This document shows positions 28,928-38,305 of a stretch of 64,000 bases of DNA, in pieces. The stretch is from Bacteroidales bacterium (GTDB taxonomy: Bacteria > Bacteroidota > Bacteroidia > Bacteroidales > UBA1402): contig JAFODP010000018.1 in the NCBI GenBank assembly GCA_017380635.1, positions 172,676 to 236,675 on the forward strand. Direction: 5' to 3'. Each line of letters starts with the position of its first letter. The first letter of the stretch is position 1. The notes below the pieces were generated by a model. That model made no database searches. It was given only the letters and a program-made list of their open reading frames with translations, and was not told where the DNA came from. The position numbers were made by a program, and so were the translations under genes.

Positions 28928-29988
28928 TGTATATAAAATTTATAGGGTCGGTTGGATACAAATACGATGGACGGACCTTCGCTGAGATAACGCCAAAGGC
29001 CTGCGCGGGTAGAAATAATCATGCGATAGGCCTGCTCGAGCTGCACCTCTTCCAAAGGCACCACGTTTTCGGCTTTCAGCTCGGCATCGACGGGAATAAA
29101 TTCGTAGAAAATACCGGCATCCATATGCAGCAACATCGCGTCTTCGCCCAATTTTTCCTGCATACCGAAAAAGCCTTCGGCGGTGCAGAACGAAGCATGA
29201 TAATCGATATCCTGAATGGGCGCTTGCTGCAAATAGGCACGCGTGGGTTTGCCTCGATGGAAAAAGACTTCCACTTGCGGCAAAATATTCTTGATGCCCG
29301 ATTTTCCCGTTTTCTGTTCGGCATATTTCAAGAAATCGAAATAACGATGCGGGCGGCCTTGAATGTTGCTCACTTGGCCTTTTTGCGATTCTTCCAGCAA
29401 AACTTCCAGTTCGGAATGAGCGTTGCTCTTATTCACCGGCGATTGCGGACGAATAAACAAACTCTGAGGGAATGGCGCTTCTTTGATGAGAATATTCGAC
29501 AAATTGCGATACACTTGGTCGCGTTTGCTAGCGCCTATCCAAAGAGAAAAACTGTCGAAAAGTTTACTGTCTTCGCCCTTGTCTTTCAGATACATCGCCA
29601 TCGAATCGTAGATACCTTCGTAGAAATTATCCATCAGGGCATCGCGGGTAATGGGCAAAAGATGCGAAGCAAGGTTCTTTTCGCCGGCAGGCACAAAATA
29701 TTTACAGGTACCGGGCCAGAGCAAATTACCTTCGCCGGCCATCATGCGCTGCACATAAGGCAGGATATCCTCGTATTGCTGCAAAGGCAATCGTTGACGA
29801 AAATCGTCGTAGCTATGTATGCGGGAAAAGCGGTAACGTTTGCCCCACTCTGTGCTTGCAGCATCGCTAAGCATCTCGAAAAGCAACTCATTCTGAGCAT
29901 CATAGGGCATAGCACAGGCTTCCCGGATTTCTTCCAAGCGATCTTTGTTGTACAGAGAAAACAAGGGGGTTAAAAATTTTGCTGACAT
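28924..29988 (-). CDS. Shortened, degenerate GH3-family protein
   Basis: Resembles bacterial GH3 acyl-adenylate proteins (about 500 residues) but has only 354. The N-terminus (TEWGKRYRF, then the F-x-x-R-x-P-x-x-x-Y-E-D pattern at 63-73) and the later core (TAEGFFGMQ, then [10 protein letters not shown] and AGLWRYL) are clearly GH3. Where full members have the SSGTT ATP-binding loop, this one has [13 protein letters not shown] (100-112). The middle of the adenylation domain is compressed, and the protein stops right where the C-terminal domain should begin. It is therefore unlikely to make acyl-adenylates. The frame is intact and coupled to cysS, so it may be kept for another role. Confidence 0.8.
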   Translation of the reverse strand: MSAKFLTPLFSLYNKDRLEEIREACAMPYDAQNELLFEMLSDAASTEWGKRYRFSRIHSYDDFRQRLPLQQYEDILPYVQRMMAGEGNLLWPGTCKYFVPAGEKNLASHLLPITRDALMDNFYEGIYDSMAMYLKDKGEDSKLFDSFSLWIGASKRDQVYRNLSNILIKEAPFPQSLFIRPQSPVNKSNAHSELEVLLEESQKGQVSNIQGRPHRYFDFLKYAEQKTGKSGIKNILPQVEVFFHRGKPTRAYLQQAPIQDIDYHASFCTAEGFFGMQEKLGEDAMLLHMDAGIFYEFIPVDAELKAENVVPLEEVQLEQAYRMIISTRAGLWRYLSEGPSIVFVSNRPYKFYIQ

Positions 29989-30017
29989 GGTCTGATTCTT
30001 GAAATGCCTAATGAGGA

Positions 30018-30025
30018 CAAAGATA
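30018..30025 (-). promoter_or_regulatory. -7 box of the GH3-cysS unit
   Basis: TATCTTTG on the minus strand, 29 bases before the GH3-like start, matches the consensus exactly. Confidence 0.6.
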
Positions 30026-30065
30026 GTGAAAGCTTCTTAAGAACGCACCAACTTTCTGCGTTTTT

Positions 30066-30803
30066 TTACTGAAGCTTACCGCTTTGTACATCGGCCCAAG
30101 CACGTTCGGCGGCCTGCTGTTGGGCATTTTTCTTGGAATAGCCTTGTGCTTTGGCCACTACTTTTCCGTTGATAAGCAATTCACACTCAAACACCGGAGG
30201 AGTTGCAGGGCCCTCTTCTTCGCGCGGCAATTCGTGGGTGGGGAACTCCAGTTCGTAATGATATTGCTGACACCATTCCAAAATCAGCGATTTATAATTG
30301 CTCACCGTCTTGGCTACCGCTTCCAAATCGAGCAATTGTTCCAGAATTTTCTTTTCCAAAAAACGTCGGCAAGCCTCGTAACCGCGATCCAGATAAATGG
30401 CACCAAACAAAGCTTCGAGCGTATTGCCGAAAATATCCTTGCGCAGAGAATTGGTATTGTTGGCCACCACCATCATTTTATCGAGGCCCATATCGAGTGC
30501 CAACTTATTGAGTGTCTCGCGTTTAACAATCTTAGAACGCGTGGTGGTAAGAAAGCCTTCGCCCCGATTTTCGAAATGATGATAGAGCACATCGGCCACT
30601 AAAGCATCGAGAATGGAATCGCCCAAAAACTCTAGGCGTTCGTTGTTCTGGAGCGAACCGTCGGCATTATGCAAAGACAAAGACTTATGGCGCAAAGCAA
30701 GATCGTAATAACGTATTTGCCTTGGCCAAAAGCCCAATAGTCTTCTAAACGAAAAGTATCGTTGTTGCTTTCCGAAAATCGATTTCCTCTTTATCCTTGC
30801 CAT
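30066..30803 (-). CDS. rnc: Ribonuclease III
   Basis: Double-strand-specific endoribonuclease for rRNA and mRNA processing. It has 245 residues. The catalytic signature NERLEFLGDSILD (54-66) includes Glu58 and Asp62, and a second acidic patch with ALFGAIYLD is present. The double-stranded RNA-binding domain forms the C-terminal 70 residues (KVVAKAQGYSKKNAQQQAAERA). It overlaps the 3' end of fabF by 13 bases, in an acpP-fabF-rnc operon, a common order. Confidence 0.97.
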   Translation of the reverse strand: MARIKRKSIFGKQQRYFSFRRLLGFWPRQIRYYDLALRHKSLSLHNADGSLQNNERLEFLGDSILDALVADVLYHHFENRGEGFLTTTRSKIVKRETLNKLALDMGLDKMMVVANNTNSLRKDIFGNTLEALFGAIYLDRGYEACRRFLEKKILEQLLDLEAVAKTVSNYKSLILEWCQQYHYELEFPTHELPREEEGPATPPVFECELLINGKVVAKAQGYSKKNAQQQAAERAWADVQSGKLQ

Positions 30804-32053
30804 TTTCTAAAGGCGATACAAGCATTATGTCCGCCAAAACCGAAGGTATTGGACAATGCCACACGGATATCTCTTTGGCAAGCTTTGTTGAAGGTCAGAT
30901 TTAAGTTGTAATCGATGTCGGGATCTTCGTCACCTTCTTCGTGGTTGATGGTAGGAGGCACCACGCCATGTTTCACGGCCAAGACCGTGGCCACCGCTTC
31001 TACGGCGCCGGCAGCACCCAGGAGATGTCCGGTCATCGATTTGGTAGAACTCAGGTTGATTTGGTAAGCGTGTTCACCAAAAGCAGCCTTGACAGCTTTC
31101 AATTCTGCGATGTCGCCATAGTAGGTCGAGGTGCCATGCGTGTTGATGTAATCCACTTCTTCTTTGGGCACATCCATTTCGGCCAAAGCCAACTCCATGA
31201 CGCGTTTGGCGCCGAGTCCCTCGGGATGAGGCGCCGTCATGTGATACGCATCGGCCGACATACCGCTACCCACCACTTCGGCATAAATCTTGGCTCCACG
31301 TGCCAATGCATGCTCCAACTCTTCCAGAATAAGACAAGCAGCACCTTCGCCCAACACAAAACCATCACGACTTTTGCTGAAAGGACGACTGGCGGTTTCA
31401 GGACTGTCGTTGCGGGTTGACAGCGCACGCATCGCGTTAAATCCACCCACACCGGCCGGCGTGATAGCACCTTCGGATCCACCCGACACAATCACATCAG
31501 CCTTGCCCAGACGAATCTGGTCGATAGCCGAAGCAATGGCCGTATTGGACGACGCGCAAGCCGACACCGTTCCATAGTTGGGACCGGAAAAACCATAAGC
31601 AATGGAGATATAACCCGCAGGCATATCCGTAATTACTTTCGGTACAAAAAATGGGCTGTAGCGCACCGCGCCATTATCGACAGTGTAATGTTTTTTGACA
31701 TCCTCTTCGAAAGTATCTACGCCACCTTCACCGCTGGCCCAAACCACACCAAAACGCTCCAAGTTTTCGTTTTCAAATTGAAAAGCAGCATCTTCGATGG
31801 CTTCTTTGGCCGCAATAAGCGCGTATTGTTCGAACATGGAATATTTGGAGGCTTCCTTGCGTTCGAAATAGTCGAGAGGATTATAATCTTTTATTTCACA
31901 AGCAAACTGTGTCTTGTGTTGTGAGGCGTCAAAACGAGTAACAAGTCTTGCTCCGCTCACGCCATTAATCAAAGATTCCCAAAAGGAAGGAACCGTTTTT
32001 CCGATAGGCGTTATCGCACCAAGACCTGTTACAACAACTCTTCTTAATTTCAT
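30791..32053 (-). CDS. fabF: 3-oxoacyl-ACP synthase II (FabF)
   Basis: Elongating condensing enzyme of type II fatty acid synthesis. It has 420 residues with the Cys-His-His triad Cys166 (SACASSN), His306 (NTHGTST) and His343 (TGHLLGAAGA), and the conserved Lys338. The loop after GTST reads YYGD instead of the more usual PLGD or PAGD. The C-terminal NTFGFGGHNACIAF is intact. It lies 46 bases after acpP and overlaps rnc. Confidence 0.97.
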   Translation of the reverse strand: MKLRRVVVTGLGAITPIGKTVPSFWESLINGVSGARLVTRFDASQHKTQFACEIKDYNPLDYFERKEASKYSMFEQYALIAAKEAIEDAAFQFENENLERFGVVWASGEGGVDTFEEDVKKHYTVDNGAVRYSPFFVPKVITDMPAGYISIAYGFSGPNYGTVSACASSNTAIASAIDQIRLGKADVIVSGGSEGAITPAGVGGFNAMRALSTRNDSPETASRPFSKSRDGFVLGEGAACLILEELEHALARGAKIYAEVVGSGMSADAYHMTAPHPEGLGAKRVMELALAEMDVPKEEVDYINTHGTSTYYGDIAELKAVKAAFGEHAYQINLSSTKSMTGHLLGAAGAVEAVATVLAVKHGVVPPTINHEEGDEDPDIDYNLNLTFNKACQRDIRVALSNTFGFGGHNACIAFRKWQG

Positions 32054-32099
32054 AATTTATTAGTATACCTTATCGCTAAGGCGTCTAAAAATTAATTAA

Positions 32100-32333
32100 T
32101 TAAGCCAATGCTTTTTCAATGTATTCAATTGCATCATTAACCACAGAAATCTTTTCTGCGTCTTCGTCGGGAATGCTGATACCGAATTCAGATTCGAAGC
32201 TCATGATCAATTCTACAGTGTCAAGAGAGTCAGCACCCAAGTCGTTGGTAAAACTAGCTTCAGGAGTAACCTGTGAAAGTTCAACGCCAAGCTTTTCAGC
32301 AATAATAGCGGCTACTTTTTCTTTAACTTCCAT
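32100..32333 (-). CDS. acpP: Acyl carrier protein
   Basis: Carries growing acyl chains on a phosphopantetheine arm attached to Ser36 in [10 protein letters not shown]. It has 77 residues, strongly acidic and helical. The start at 32333 ([11 protein letters not shown]) was chosen over an upstream in-frame ATG because it gives the standard ACP N-terminus. It heads the acpP-fabF-rnc operon, with an exact -7 box 52 bases upstream. Confidence 0.98.
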   Translation of the reverse strand: MEVKEKVAAIIAEKLGVELSQVTPEASFTNDLGADSLDTVELIMSFESEFGISIPDEDAEKISVVNDAIEYIEKALA

Positions 32334-32384
32334 AATAGTTGTGTTTTTAATTAATAATTGATTTTTGTTTTCAAAAAAACTGGG

Positions 32385-32392
32385 CAAAGGTA
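32385..32392 (-). promoter_or_regulatory. -7 box of the acpP operon
   Basis: TACCTTTG on the minus strand, in the divergent region between acpP and purN. Confidence 0.6.
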
Positions 32393-32414
32393 ACCACGAA
32401 AATCAAATATATGC

Positions 32415-32422
32415 TAATTTTG
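32415..32422 (+). promoter_or_regulatory. -7 box of purN
   Basis: TAATTTTG, an exact match to TAnnTTTG, 67 bases upstream of the purN ATG, in the divergent acpP/purN region. Confidence 0.5.
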
Positions 32423-32489
32423 CAGTGAAAAAATTGCTAAAATTTTTAACAATTAAAAATAAAACACTAATTCTCAAATACTTATAAAA

Positions 32490-33062
32490 ATGATTAATTC
32501 ACATCGCGTGGCCATTTTCGCCTCTGGTTCCGGTTCAAATGCCGAAAATATCATTGAATATTTCAGAAAAAACAGACCGGAAGTAAGCTTTCCCATCATA
32601 CTTTGCAACAATCCTAAGGCTTATGTGTTCGAAAGAGCCCAAAAATTGAATGTTCCTTGCGAAAGCTTCACGCGCGAAAGTTTTGAGAACGGAGAACTCA
32701 TCGCCAAACTGCAAGCGCTCAATATCAATTTCATCGTGTTGGCCGGCTTTTTGTGGAAAGTTCCCGAAAACATGATTGCCGCTTTCCCCAACGCCATCAT
32801 CAATATTCATCCCGCTTTGTTGCCCAAATACGGTGGCAAAGGCATGTATGGCGACAATGTTCATAAGGCCGTGGTGGCTGCCGGCGAAAAAGAATCGGGT
32901 ATCACCATCCACTACGTGAACGAACTTTACGACAGCGGCAACATCATTTTCCAAGCCAAATGCGAAGTGCTTCCCGGCGACGATTATCATCAGGTAGCAG
33001 AAAAAGTGCACGCATTGGAATACGCACACTTTCCCGAAGTTATCGATAGCTTGCTGAAATAA
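32490..33062 (+). CDS. purN: Phosphoribosylglycinamide formyltransferase
   Basis: Third step of purine synthesis: formylates GAR with 10-formyl-tetrahydrofolate. It has 190 residues. The N-terminal phosphate loop ASGSGSNAENI (11-21), the catalytic Asn-His pair in NIHPALLPKYGGKGMYG, and the folate-contact segment ending in DDYHQVAEKVH are all present. It stands alone and converges on the PspC-domain gene with two bases between the stops. Confidence 0.96.
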   Translation: MINSHRVAIFASGSGSNAENIIEYFRKNRPEVSFPIILCNNPKAYVFERAQKLNVPCESFTRESFENGELIAKLQALNINFIVLAGFLWKVPENMIAAFPNAIINIHPALLPKYGGKGMYGDNVHKAVVAAGEKESGITIHYVNELYDSGNIIFQAKCEVLPGDDYHQVAEKVHALEYAHFPEVIDSLLK

Positions 33063-33064
33063 AT

Positions 33065-34627
33065 TCAGTCCCAACAAAAATCGAAAGAAGACAAGCGCCT
33101 GCCGTCGATGGAGGAAATATCCACATCGTCGTCGATGTCTTGCGTGTATCCGCGATAGGGGAAGTAACGTTTGTTCGATTTCAGCACGCAATCTTTGCTA
33201 TTGTCGACATAATCCAGCACCACGGTGGTTTGCGCAGGCACGTAAATGTCCATTTTGCAAAGACTCAGATTCCAAGGACGTTCTTTGTTGTATGCGCGGG
33301 GATAAATTTTCAGGTTTTTACCTTCCTTTTCTATCATTTTGCGATCGTCCAGCAGGAAATCGAAATTCGCGTTGAGCAAACAAGAGGCATAAGAGGTTTT
33401 GATGGAAACTTCGTTGTGCAAGCCGTCGTTGTGAATTTTCAACACCGGCATGCTGTAAAGCGTAGCTTTCTCGTCGGGATCGTCCCAAAGAAAATACAGC
33501 GATTCGTCGATGACGCAGACATAAGTTTGGTCTGAAAAAGCTCTTTCGTCGATAGAGATATAAAGGGTATCTTGCTGCTGTTCAATAGGATAATTTTGCG
33601 TAGTTTCAACATGCGACTTACCAATGTGGCCAATTCCGGCGGCGGTAGAAAATGCCATGGCAATCATCGCCACCAACCAGAACAGCAACAACAGTCCACC
33701 CAAACGAAACTTCTTGAAACGCAGATTGAACAGCAACTTGATGCCTTCGTAGAAAAATATAAGGAAAGGTATGAAGAGACAAATGTAAAACAGCACCTTG
33801 CTCACGCCCAGCGCGGGCATCATGGGCATAAAATCGAAGAAACTGATCAGCTCGGCAGGCAGGAGCCAAATAAAACAAAGAGGCAAAATCACCAAGCCAG
33901 TCATGCCTATCAGGAAGAAGATGATACCGAAAGCGATACGGAAAAATTCCGACAGAAAACGACCAAGTTGCGATTGTCTCAGCTCTTGCGCCATATCGTT
34001 CACCACCTCATTGCCACGATGTTGCGCACAATTTGCCTTCTTTTCGGCACCAACACCATACAACTGATTCAGTTGCTGCTGATTACGCGCCAAGGGCATA
34101 GCCACCCACATAGCCACATAAACCAACAATAAAATAGGGAAAACTATGCTTTCGGCAAAAAGGAAGACCAAGAGAAAAACCGAATAAAGGATACGCAACA
34201 CCGAAGCATCCCAACCCAGATAAGCGGCCCAACCGCCGAACACGCCGCCCAGCACTTTTTGTTCCGGGTGACGATACAGCCGATGTTTGTGCATTTTTTC
34301 CTGCAAACGCTGTGAAAATTCTTGGGTAAAATCGTCCACTTTATTCTTGGCATTTTCATCGGAAGTTTGATGTTCCGCATTGGACGAAAAAGCATCGAAA
34401 GCAGGCAAGCCCAAGTCTTGAATAGCTTGCTGAATTTGTTGCATGGTCACCACTTGGCTCACATTTTTCACTTGCGAAGAAAGATATTTACCCAAACTTT
34501 CTTCCACAGCGGCCACATCCTGAGCCTGCGTTTTCAAAGCATCGAGATAGGCTTGCAGAAAATCGTAAGCCGACGTATCTAAAGTAAAGGCCCACGAGCC
34601 GATACTCACTTTAATTACTTCTTTCAT
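33065..34627 (-). CDS. PspC-domain membrane protein, long form
   Basis: Inner membrane protein of 520 residues. The N-terminal 100 residues resemble the start of the upstream short PspC protein (KVSIGSWAFTLDTSAYDFL compared with SVGLGGYSFQMEEDAYDML). A PspC domain follows at about 118-185 (RHPEQKVLGGVFGGWAAYLG), then further membrane helices between about 215 and 335, and a C-terminal region that may be an adhesin-like beta domain (about 350-510). PspC-domain proteins are linked to envelope stress. It is the third gene of the PspC-PadR-PspC cluster. Confidence 0.87.
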   Translation of the reverse strand: MKEVIKVSIGSWAFTLDTSAYDFLQAYLDALKTQAQDVAAVEESLGKYLSSQVKNVSQVVTMQQIQQAIQDLGLPAFDAFSSNAEHQTSDENAKNKVDDFTQEFSQRLQEKMHKHRLYRHPEQKVLGGVFGGWAAYLGWDASVLRILYSVFLLVFLFAESIVFPILLLVYVAMWVAMPLARNQQQLNQLYGVGAEKKANCAQHRGNEVVNDMAQELRQSQLGRFLSEFFRIAFGIIFFLIGMTGLVILPLCFIWLLPAELISFFDFMPMMPALGVSKVLFYICLFIPFLIFFYEGIKLLFNLRFKKFRLGGLLLLFWLVAMIAMAFSTAAGIGHIGKSHVETTQNYPIEQQQDTLYISIDERAFSDQTYVCVIDESLYFLWDDPDEKATLYSMPVLKIHNDGLHNEVSIKTSYASCLLNANFDFLLDDRKMIEKEGKNLKIYPRAYNKERPWNLSLCKMDIYVPAQTTVVLDYVDNSKDCVLKSNKRYFPYRGYTQDIDDDVDISSIDGRRLSSFDFCWD

Positions 34628-34638
34628 TGTATGGTATT

Positions 34639-34980
34639 TTAACGTTGTCTGATAAGTTGAATACTGTCCACCAATTCGTTCCAGGTGGCATCAAGTTCGG
34701 CAAGCACCTGACGACCCATGGGCGTAAGGCTGTAATACTTGCGCGGCGGGCCTTGGGTGGATTCTTCCCAACGATACGAAAGCAAGCCCTGGTTTTTCAA
34801 ACGGGTAAGCAGCGGATAAAGTGTTCCTTCCACCACCATCATATTGGCGTCTTTCAATATCTTGATCATCGAAGGCGCGTAGGCATCTTCCTTCTCGAGT
34901 ATCGACAAGATGCTGTATTCCAGCACGCCTTTTCGCATCTGCGACTTGATATTATCGGTATTGATATCGGTATATGTCAT
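34639..34980 (-). CDS. PadR-family transcriptional regulator
   Basis: Winged-helix repressor of 113 residues. The PadR core is clear: a helix with LEYSILSILEKEDAYAPSM (20-38), then VVEGTLYPLLTRLKNQGLL and the wing YRWEESTQGPPRKYYSLTP. It has a short C-terminal dimer helix, as in the small PadR subfamily. It is sandwiched between two PspC-domain genes, overlapping the first by four bases and preceding the second by 11, so it probably controls this membrane-stress cluster and itself. Confidence 0.93.
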   Translation of the reverse strand: MTYTDINTDNIKSQMRKGVLEYSILSILEKEDAYAPSMIKILKDANMMVVEGTLYPLLTRLKNQGLLSYRWEESTQGPPRKYYSLTPMGRQVLAELDATWNELVDSIQLIRQR

Positions 34981-35549
34981 TTCTTGTCGTTTTTGTTGGA
35001 ATATTTAAGCAAGTTTTCGGCCGTGATAGGCAAACCATGCATTTGCAATTTCTGCGTAGGCGTTTTGGCCATGGGAACGCAAATCCAAAGAATAATGTAA
35101 GCCCAGAAACCCAAACCGCCAAAAAGCATCGACACCAACCAGATAACACGCAGCAAAACTATTTCTGCATCGAGATAAGCAGCCAGACCGCCGGCCACAC
35201 CGCCCAACACGCAATGATCGGGATCGCGAAACAATTTACGTTGCGGCTGTTGATAAGAAGCCTGATAAGTTGTCTGATAATCGGTGTACTCGTTGGAACC
35301 ATCGGGCATGCCCATACGTTTGATAATGCTTTGCACCAAACCCACGCCCACCACCTGATTGGGCGATTTAACATCTTCAAGCAAAATTTCCGCCAAACGG
35401 CTTTCGATATCCTGCATCACCTCGCCGGCATCGTCCTGACTGGCCAATTTGGCTTTAAACTTGGTTAAATAATCTTGAAGCATGTCGTAGGCATCTTCTT
35501 CCATTTGGAAAGAGTAACCGCCCAAACCTACCGAAATCACTTTTTTCAT
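34977..35549 (-). CDS. PspC-domain protein, short form
   Basis: Protein of 190 residues. The N-terminal about 100 residues form a soluble domain (SVGLGGYSFQMEEDAYDMLQDYL) shared with the long PspC protein. A PspC domain follows (FRDPDHCVLGGVAGGLAAYLDA), with two hydrophobic segments near residues 125-165 that should span the inner membrane. It is first in the PspC-PadR-PspC cluster. Its function is unknown beyond a likely envelope or stress role. Confidence 0.88.
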   Translation of the reverse strand: MKKVISVGLGGYSFQMEEDAYDMLQDYLTKFKAKLASQDDAGEVMQDIESRLAEILLEDVKSPNQVVGVGLVQSIIKRMGMPDGSNEYTDYQTTYQASYQQPQRKLFRDPDHCVLGGVAGGLAAYLDAEIVLLRVIWLVSMLFGGLGFWAYIILWICVPMAKTPTQKLQMHGLPITAENLLKYSNKNDKK

Positions 35550-35575
35550 CTTTATATATTATATAAGGTACATAC

Positions 35576-35618
35576 AAAAAAATACTCTTGCCTTATCATA
35601 AGACGAGGCAAAAGTATT
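35576..35618 (-). terminator. Terminator after ridA
   Basis: On the minus strand an imperfect 13-base stem (AATACTTTTGCCT / AGGCAAGAGTATT) is followed by a run of T. It lies between ridA and the PspC gene. Confidence 0.75.
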
Positions 35619-35680
35619 ATTTAAACAAGTACTATGCAACACACAGTACTCTATTTTAACACAATTTAACGAAGCTATAC

Positions 35681-36064
35681 TTATTTCGCAGCGATGGCAT
35701 CAATTTCCACCTTGGCGCCCATAGGCAAAGCAGCTACCTGATAACACACGCGCGCAGGCTTCTGTTCGGGGAAAAATTCAGCGTAAACGTCGTTCATGGC
35801 CTTAAAGTCGGCAATATCAGCAAGCAAAACGGTGGTTTTCACCACATCAGAGAATGTCATGCCGGCCTCGGCCAAAATATTCGACAAATTGGTCATCGAC
35901 TGACGCGTCTGTTCTTCGATACTTTCGGGCATGGCTCCCAATTCGGGATTGATGGGCAACTGTCCGGAAATGAATAGCGTCTGCGCACCCGCGGGCACCA
36001 ATTGAGCTTGAGAATAAGGGCCGACAGCCTTAGGCGCGGCCGGAGAAGCAATTACCTTGTTCAT
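35681..36064 (-). CDS. RidA-family enamine/imine deaminase
   Basis: Hydrolyses reactive enamine or imine intermediates such as 2-aminoacrylate. It has 127 residues, the family length. The N-terminal KAVGPYSQAQ and the C-terminal signature ARVCYQVAALPMGAKVEIDAIA are present, including the conserved Arg and the final Glu of the active site. Its start overlaps the response-regulator stop by four bases, so the two genes are one transcript; a functional link is not obvious. Confidence 0.95.
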   Translation of the reverse strand: MNKVIASPAAPKAVGPYSQAQLVPAGAQTLFISGQLPINPELGAMPESIEEQTRQSMTNLSNILAEAGMTFSDVVKTTVLLADIADFKAMNDVYAEFFPEQKPARVCYQVAALPMGAKVEIDAIAAK

Positions 36065-36747
36065 TGTTTTTCTACAAATTTATAACCAACACCTTTCACT
36101 GTCACGATATAGCCTTCGCCAATCTTTTCGCGGATCTTGCGAATATGCACATCGATGGTGCGATCGCCAACCACCAAGCGAGTGCCCCACACCAAACGGA
36201 AAATATCTTCGCGGGTAAACACTTTTTCGGGACGTGACGACAAGAGCATCAACAATTCAAATTCCTTACGCGGCAAGGTAATTTCCTTAGCATTAACGAA
36301 AACCATGTAGCGTTCGCGGTCGATAACGAAGCCTTTCTTGGGAACATTCAGACTTTGCTTACGATAGGGACGCAGGATATTTTTCACACGTTGCACGATA
36401 AGCATAGGGTTGGTATCGCGATAGGCAAATTCGTCCACGCCGTTATTGAACCAAGTCCATTGTTCTTCGAAATTCTTGTTGTCGTCGATAAGGAAACAAG
36501 TCTGGAAAGCCCATTCTTCCTTGATTTTCTTCAACTTCTTGCAAAGTTCCAACGCACGGACATCGTCGGTTTCGGCATCGAAAAATACCAAACAGGGATG
36601 TTCGTCCATCACATAATCCATGGCCTTTTGCACATTGCTTGTGTACTCAAGACCAATACCGTTTTCTTCTAAAGCTTCCCTGATTTGAGGGGCAATCTGC
36701 GCCGTCTTAGACGCAAAAAGCAATACGCATCCATTAAGTGCCTTCAT
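36061..36747 (-). CDS. Atypical OmpR-type response regulator
   Basis: DNA-binding regulator of 228 residues with a receiver-like N-terminal domain (1-125) and a winged-helix OmpR/PhoB C-terminal domain (about 135-226, with RKEFELLMLLSSRPEKVFTRE and a RTIDVHIRKIREKIG recognition helix). In the receiver, Asp57 stands at the phosphorylation position (VFFDAE), but the usual acidic pair after the first strand is missing (VLLFASKT) and the conserved Lys near strand five is not seen. Phosphorylation is therefore doubtful. No histidine kinase is adjacent. The start at 36747 was chosen over one seven codons upstream because it lies just after the -7 box leader. Confidence 0.9.
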   Translation of the reverse strand: MKALNGCVLLFASKTAQIAPQIREALEENGIGLEYTSNVQKAMDYVMDEHPCLVFFDAETDDVRALELCKKLKKIKEEWAFQTCFLIDDNKNFEEQWTWFNNGVDEFAYRDTNPMLIVQRVKNILRPYRKQSLNVPKKGFVIDRERYMVFVNAKEITLPRKEFELLMLLSSRPEKVFTREDIFRLVWGTRLVVGDRTIDVHIRKIREKIGEGYIVTVKGVGYKFVEKQ

Positions 36748-36770
36748 AGTCTGTCTATAATAAATCAACG

Positions 36771-36778
36771 CAAAAATA
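36771..36778 (-). promoter_or_regulatory. -7 box of the response regulator-ridA unit
   Basis: TATTTTTG on the minus strand, 23 bases before the start at 36747; exact match to TAnnTTTG. Confidence 0.55.
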
Positions 36779-36822
36779 ACATAAGCTTTCGGTTAATACA
36801 AAATAGTCCGGATAATTTTTCG

Positions 36823-36830
36823 TACTTTTG
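36823..36830 (+). promoter_or_regulatory. -7 box of tyrS
   Basis: TACTTTTG, exact match to the consensus, 64 bases before the tyrS ATG. Confidence 0.6.
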
Positions 36831-36894
36831 CGCCGTTTTGGCTAAAGGAAGTCAAACAACCACACGCAAACAATAACAAATAAAGATAATTAAC

Positions 36895-38187
36895 ATGGAT
36901 TTTATTGAAGAACTCCGTTGGAGAGGCATGATTCACGACATGATGCCCGGCACGGAAGAACAACTTAAAAAAGAAATGACCACGGCTTACGTGGGCATCG
37001 ACCCTACGGCCGATTCACTGCATATCGGACACCTTTGCGGTGTGATGATGTTGCGTCACTTTCAGCGTTGCGGCCACAAGCCTCTGGCATTGATTGGCGG
37101 CGCCACCGGTATGATTGGCGACCCTTCGGGAAAATCGCAAGAACGCAACCTGCTCACCGAAGAAATCTTGCGTCACAACGTGGCTTGCATCAAGGAGCAA
37201 TTGAGCCGCTTCTTGAACTTCGATGGCGACAGCGCCAACTGCGCCGAATTGGTGAACAACTACGATTGGATGAAAGATTTCACTTTCCTGGATTTCGCTC
37301 GCGAAGTAGGTAAACACATCACCGTCAACTACATGATGGCCAAAGATTCTGTAAAGAAACGCTTGAACGGCGAAGCCCGCGATGGCTTGTCATTCACCGA
37401 ATTTACTTATCAGTTGCTGCAAGGTTACGACTTTTTGCACCTGAATGCCACCAAAAACTGCAAACTGCAGATGGGCGGTAGCGACCAATGGGGCAACATC
37501 ACCACCGGTACCGAATTGATTCGTCGTACCAACGGCGGCGAAGCTTATGCCCTCACCTGTCCGCTCATCACCAAGGCCGACGGCGGCAAATTTGGCAAGA
37601 CCGAAAGCGGCAATGTTTGGTTGTCGGCCGAATACACCTCGCCCTACAAATTCTGTCAATTCTGGCTGAACGTGAGCGATGCCGACGCCGAAAAGTACAT
37701 CAAGATTTTCACCTTTATCGGCAAGGAAGAATGCGAAGCCCTTATCGAAGAACATCGCGCCGCTCCCCATTTACGTCTGTTGCAGAAGCGCTTGGCTAAG
37801 GATGTTACCATCATGGTTCACAGCGAAGAAGACTACAACAAGGCCATGGAAGCTGCCGGCATTTTGTTCGGTAACGCCTCTCAAGATCAGTTGGCTCAGC
37901 TCGACGAAAAGACCTTCCTCGACGTGTTCGAAGGTGTTCCCACTTTTGAAATCTCGAAAGAAGCCCTGAGCGCCGGCATCCGCGCCGTAGATTTGCTCAC
38001 CGACCATGCAGCCGTTTTCCCTTCTAAGGGCGAAATGCGCAAAATGGCCCAAGGCGGTGGCGTTGCCATCAACAAAGAAAAGCTCGCTGCTTTCGATGCC
38101 ATCATCGACGAAAAGTCTTTGCTGAACGGCAAATACATCTTGGCTCAACGCGGTAAAAAGAATTATTTTCTGCTGATTGCGAAATAA
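36895..38187 (+). CDS. tyrS: Tyrosyl-tRNA synthetase
   Basis: Class I synthetase charging tRNA-Tyr. It has 430 residues. Landmarks are the HIGH motif in SLHIGHLCG (41-49), the tyrosine-binding [12 protein letters not shown] region, and the KMSKS-equivalent KFGKT (232-236). The C-terminal S4-like RNA-binding domain covers about 340-430. It stands alone, divergent from the response regulator. Confidence 0.98.
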   Translation: MDFIEELRWRGMIHDMMPGTEEQLKKEMTTAYVGIDPTADSLHIGHLCGVMMLRHFQRCGHKPLALIGGATGMIGDPSGKSQERNLLTEEILRHNVACIKEQLSRFLNFDGDSANCAELVNNYDWMKDFTFLDFAREVGKHITVNYMMAKDSVKKRLNGEARDGLSFTEFTYQLLQGYDFLHLNATKNCKLQMGGSDQWGNITTGTELIRRTNGGEAYALTCPLITKADGGKFGKTESGNVWLSAEYTSPYKFCQFWLNVSDADAEKYIKIFTFIGKEECEALIEEHRAAPHLRLLQKRLAKDVTIMVHSEEDYNKAMEAAGILFGNASQDQLAQLDEKTFLDVFEGVPTFEISKEALSAGIRAVDLLTDHAAVFPSKGEMRKMAQGGGVAINKEKLAAFDAIIDEKSLLNGKYILAQRGKKNYFLLIAK

Positions 38188-38243
38188 ATTTTGGATGATT
38201 GAAAAATAAATTTCATCCTATCGCAAAATAAATTTGAAAAAGA

Positions 38244-38276
38244 TTTGGTTCTTTCAAATAAAAACCACTATCTTTG
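38244..38276 (+). promoter_or_regulatory. Promoter of tRNA-Gln
   Basis: TTTG (38244-38247) and TATCTTTG (38269-38276) are 21 bases apart, an exact Bacteroidota promoter 29 bases before the tRNA. Confidence 0.75.
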
Positions 38277-38305
38277 CGGCGCTTTTTAAGAAAGCACCAC
38301 GTGTT

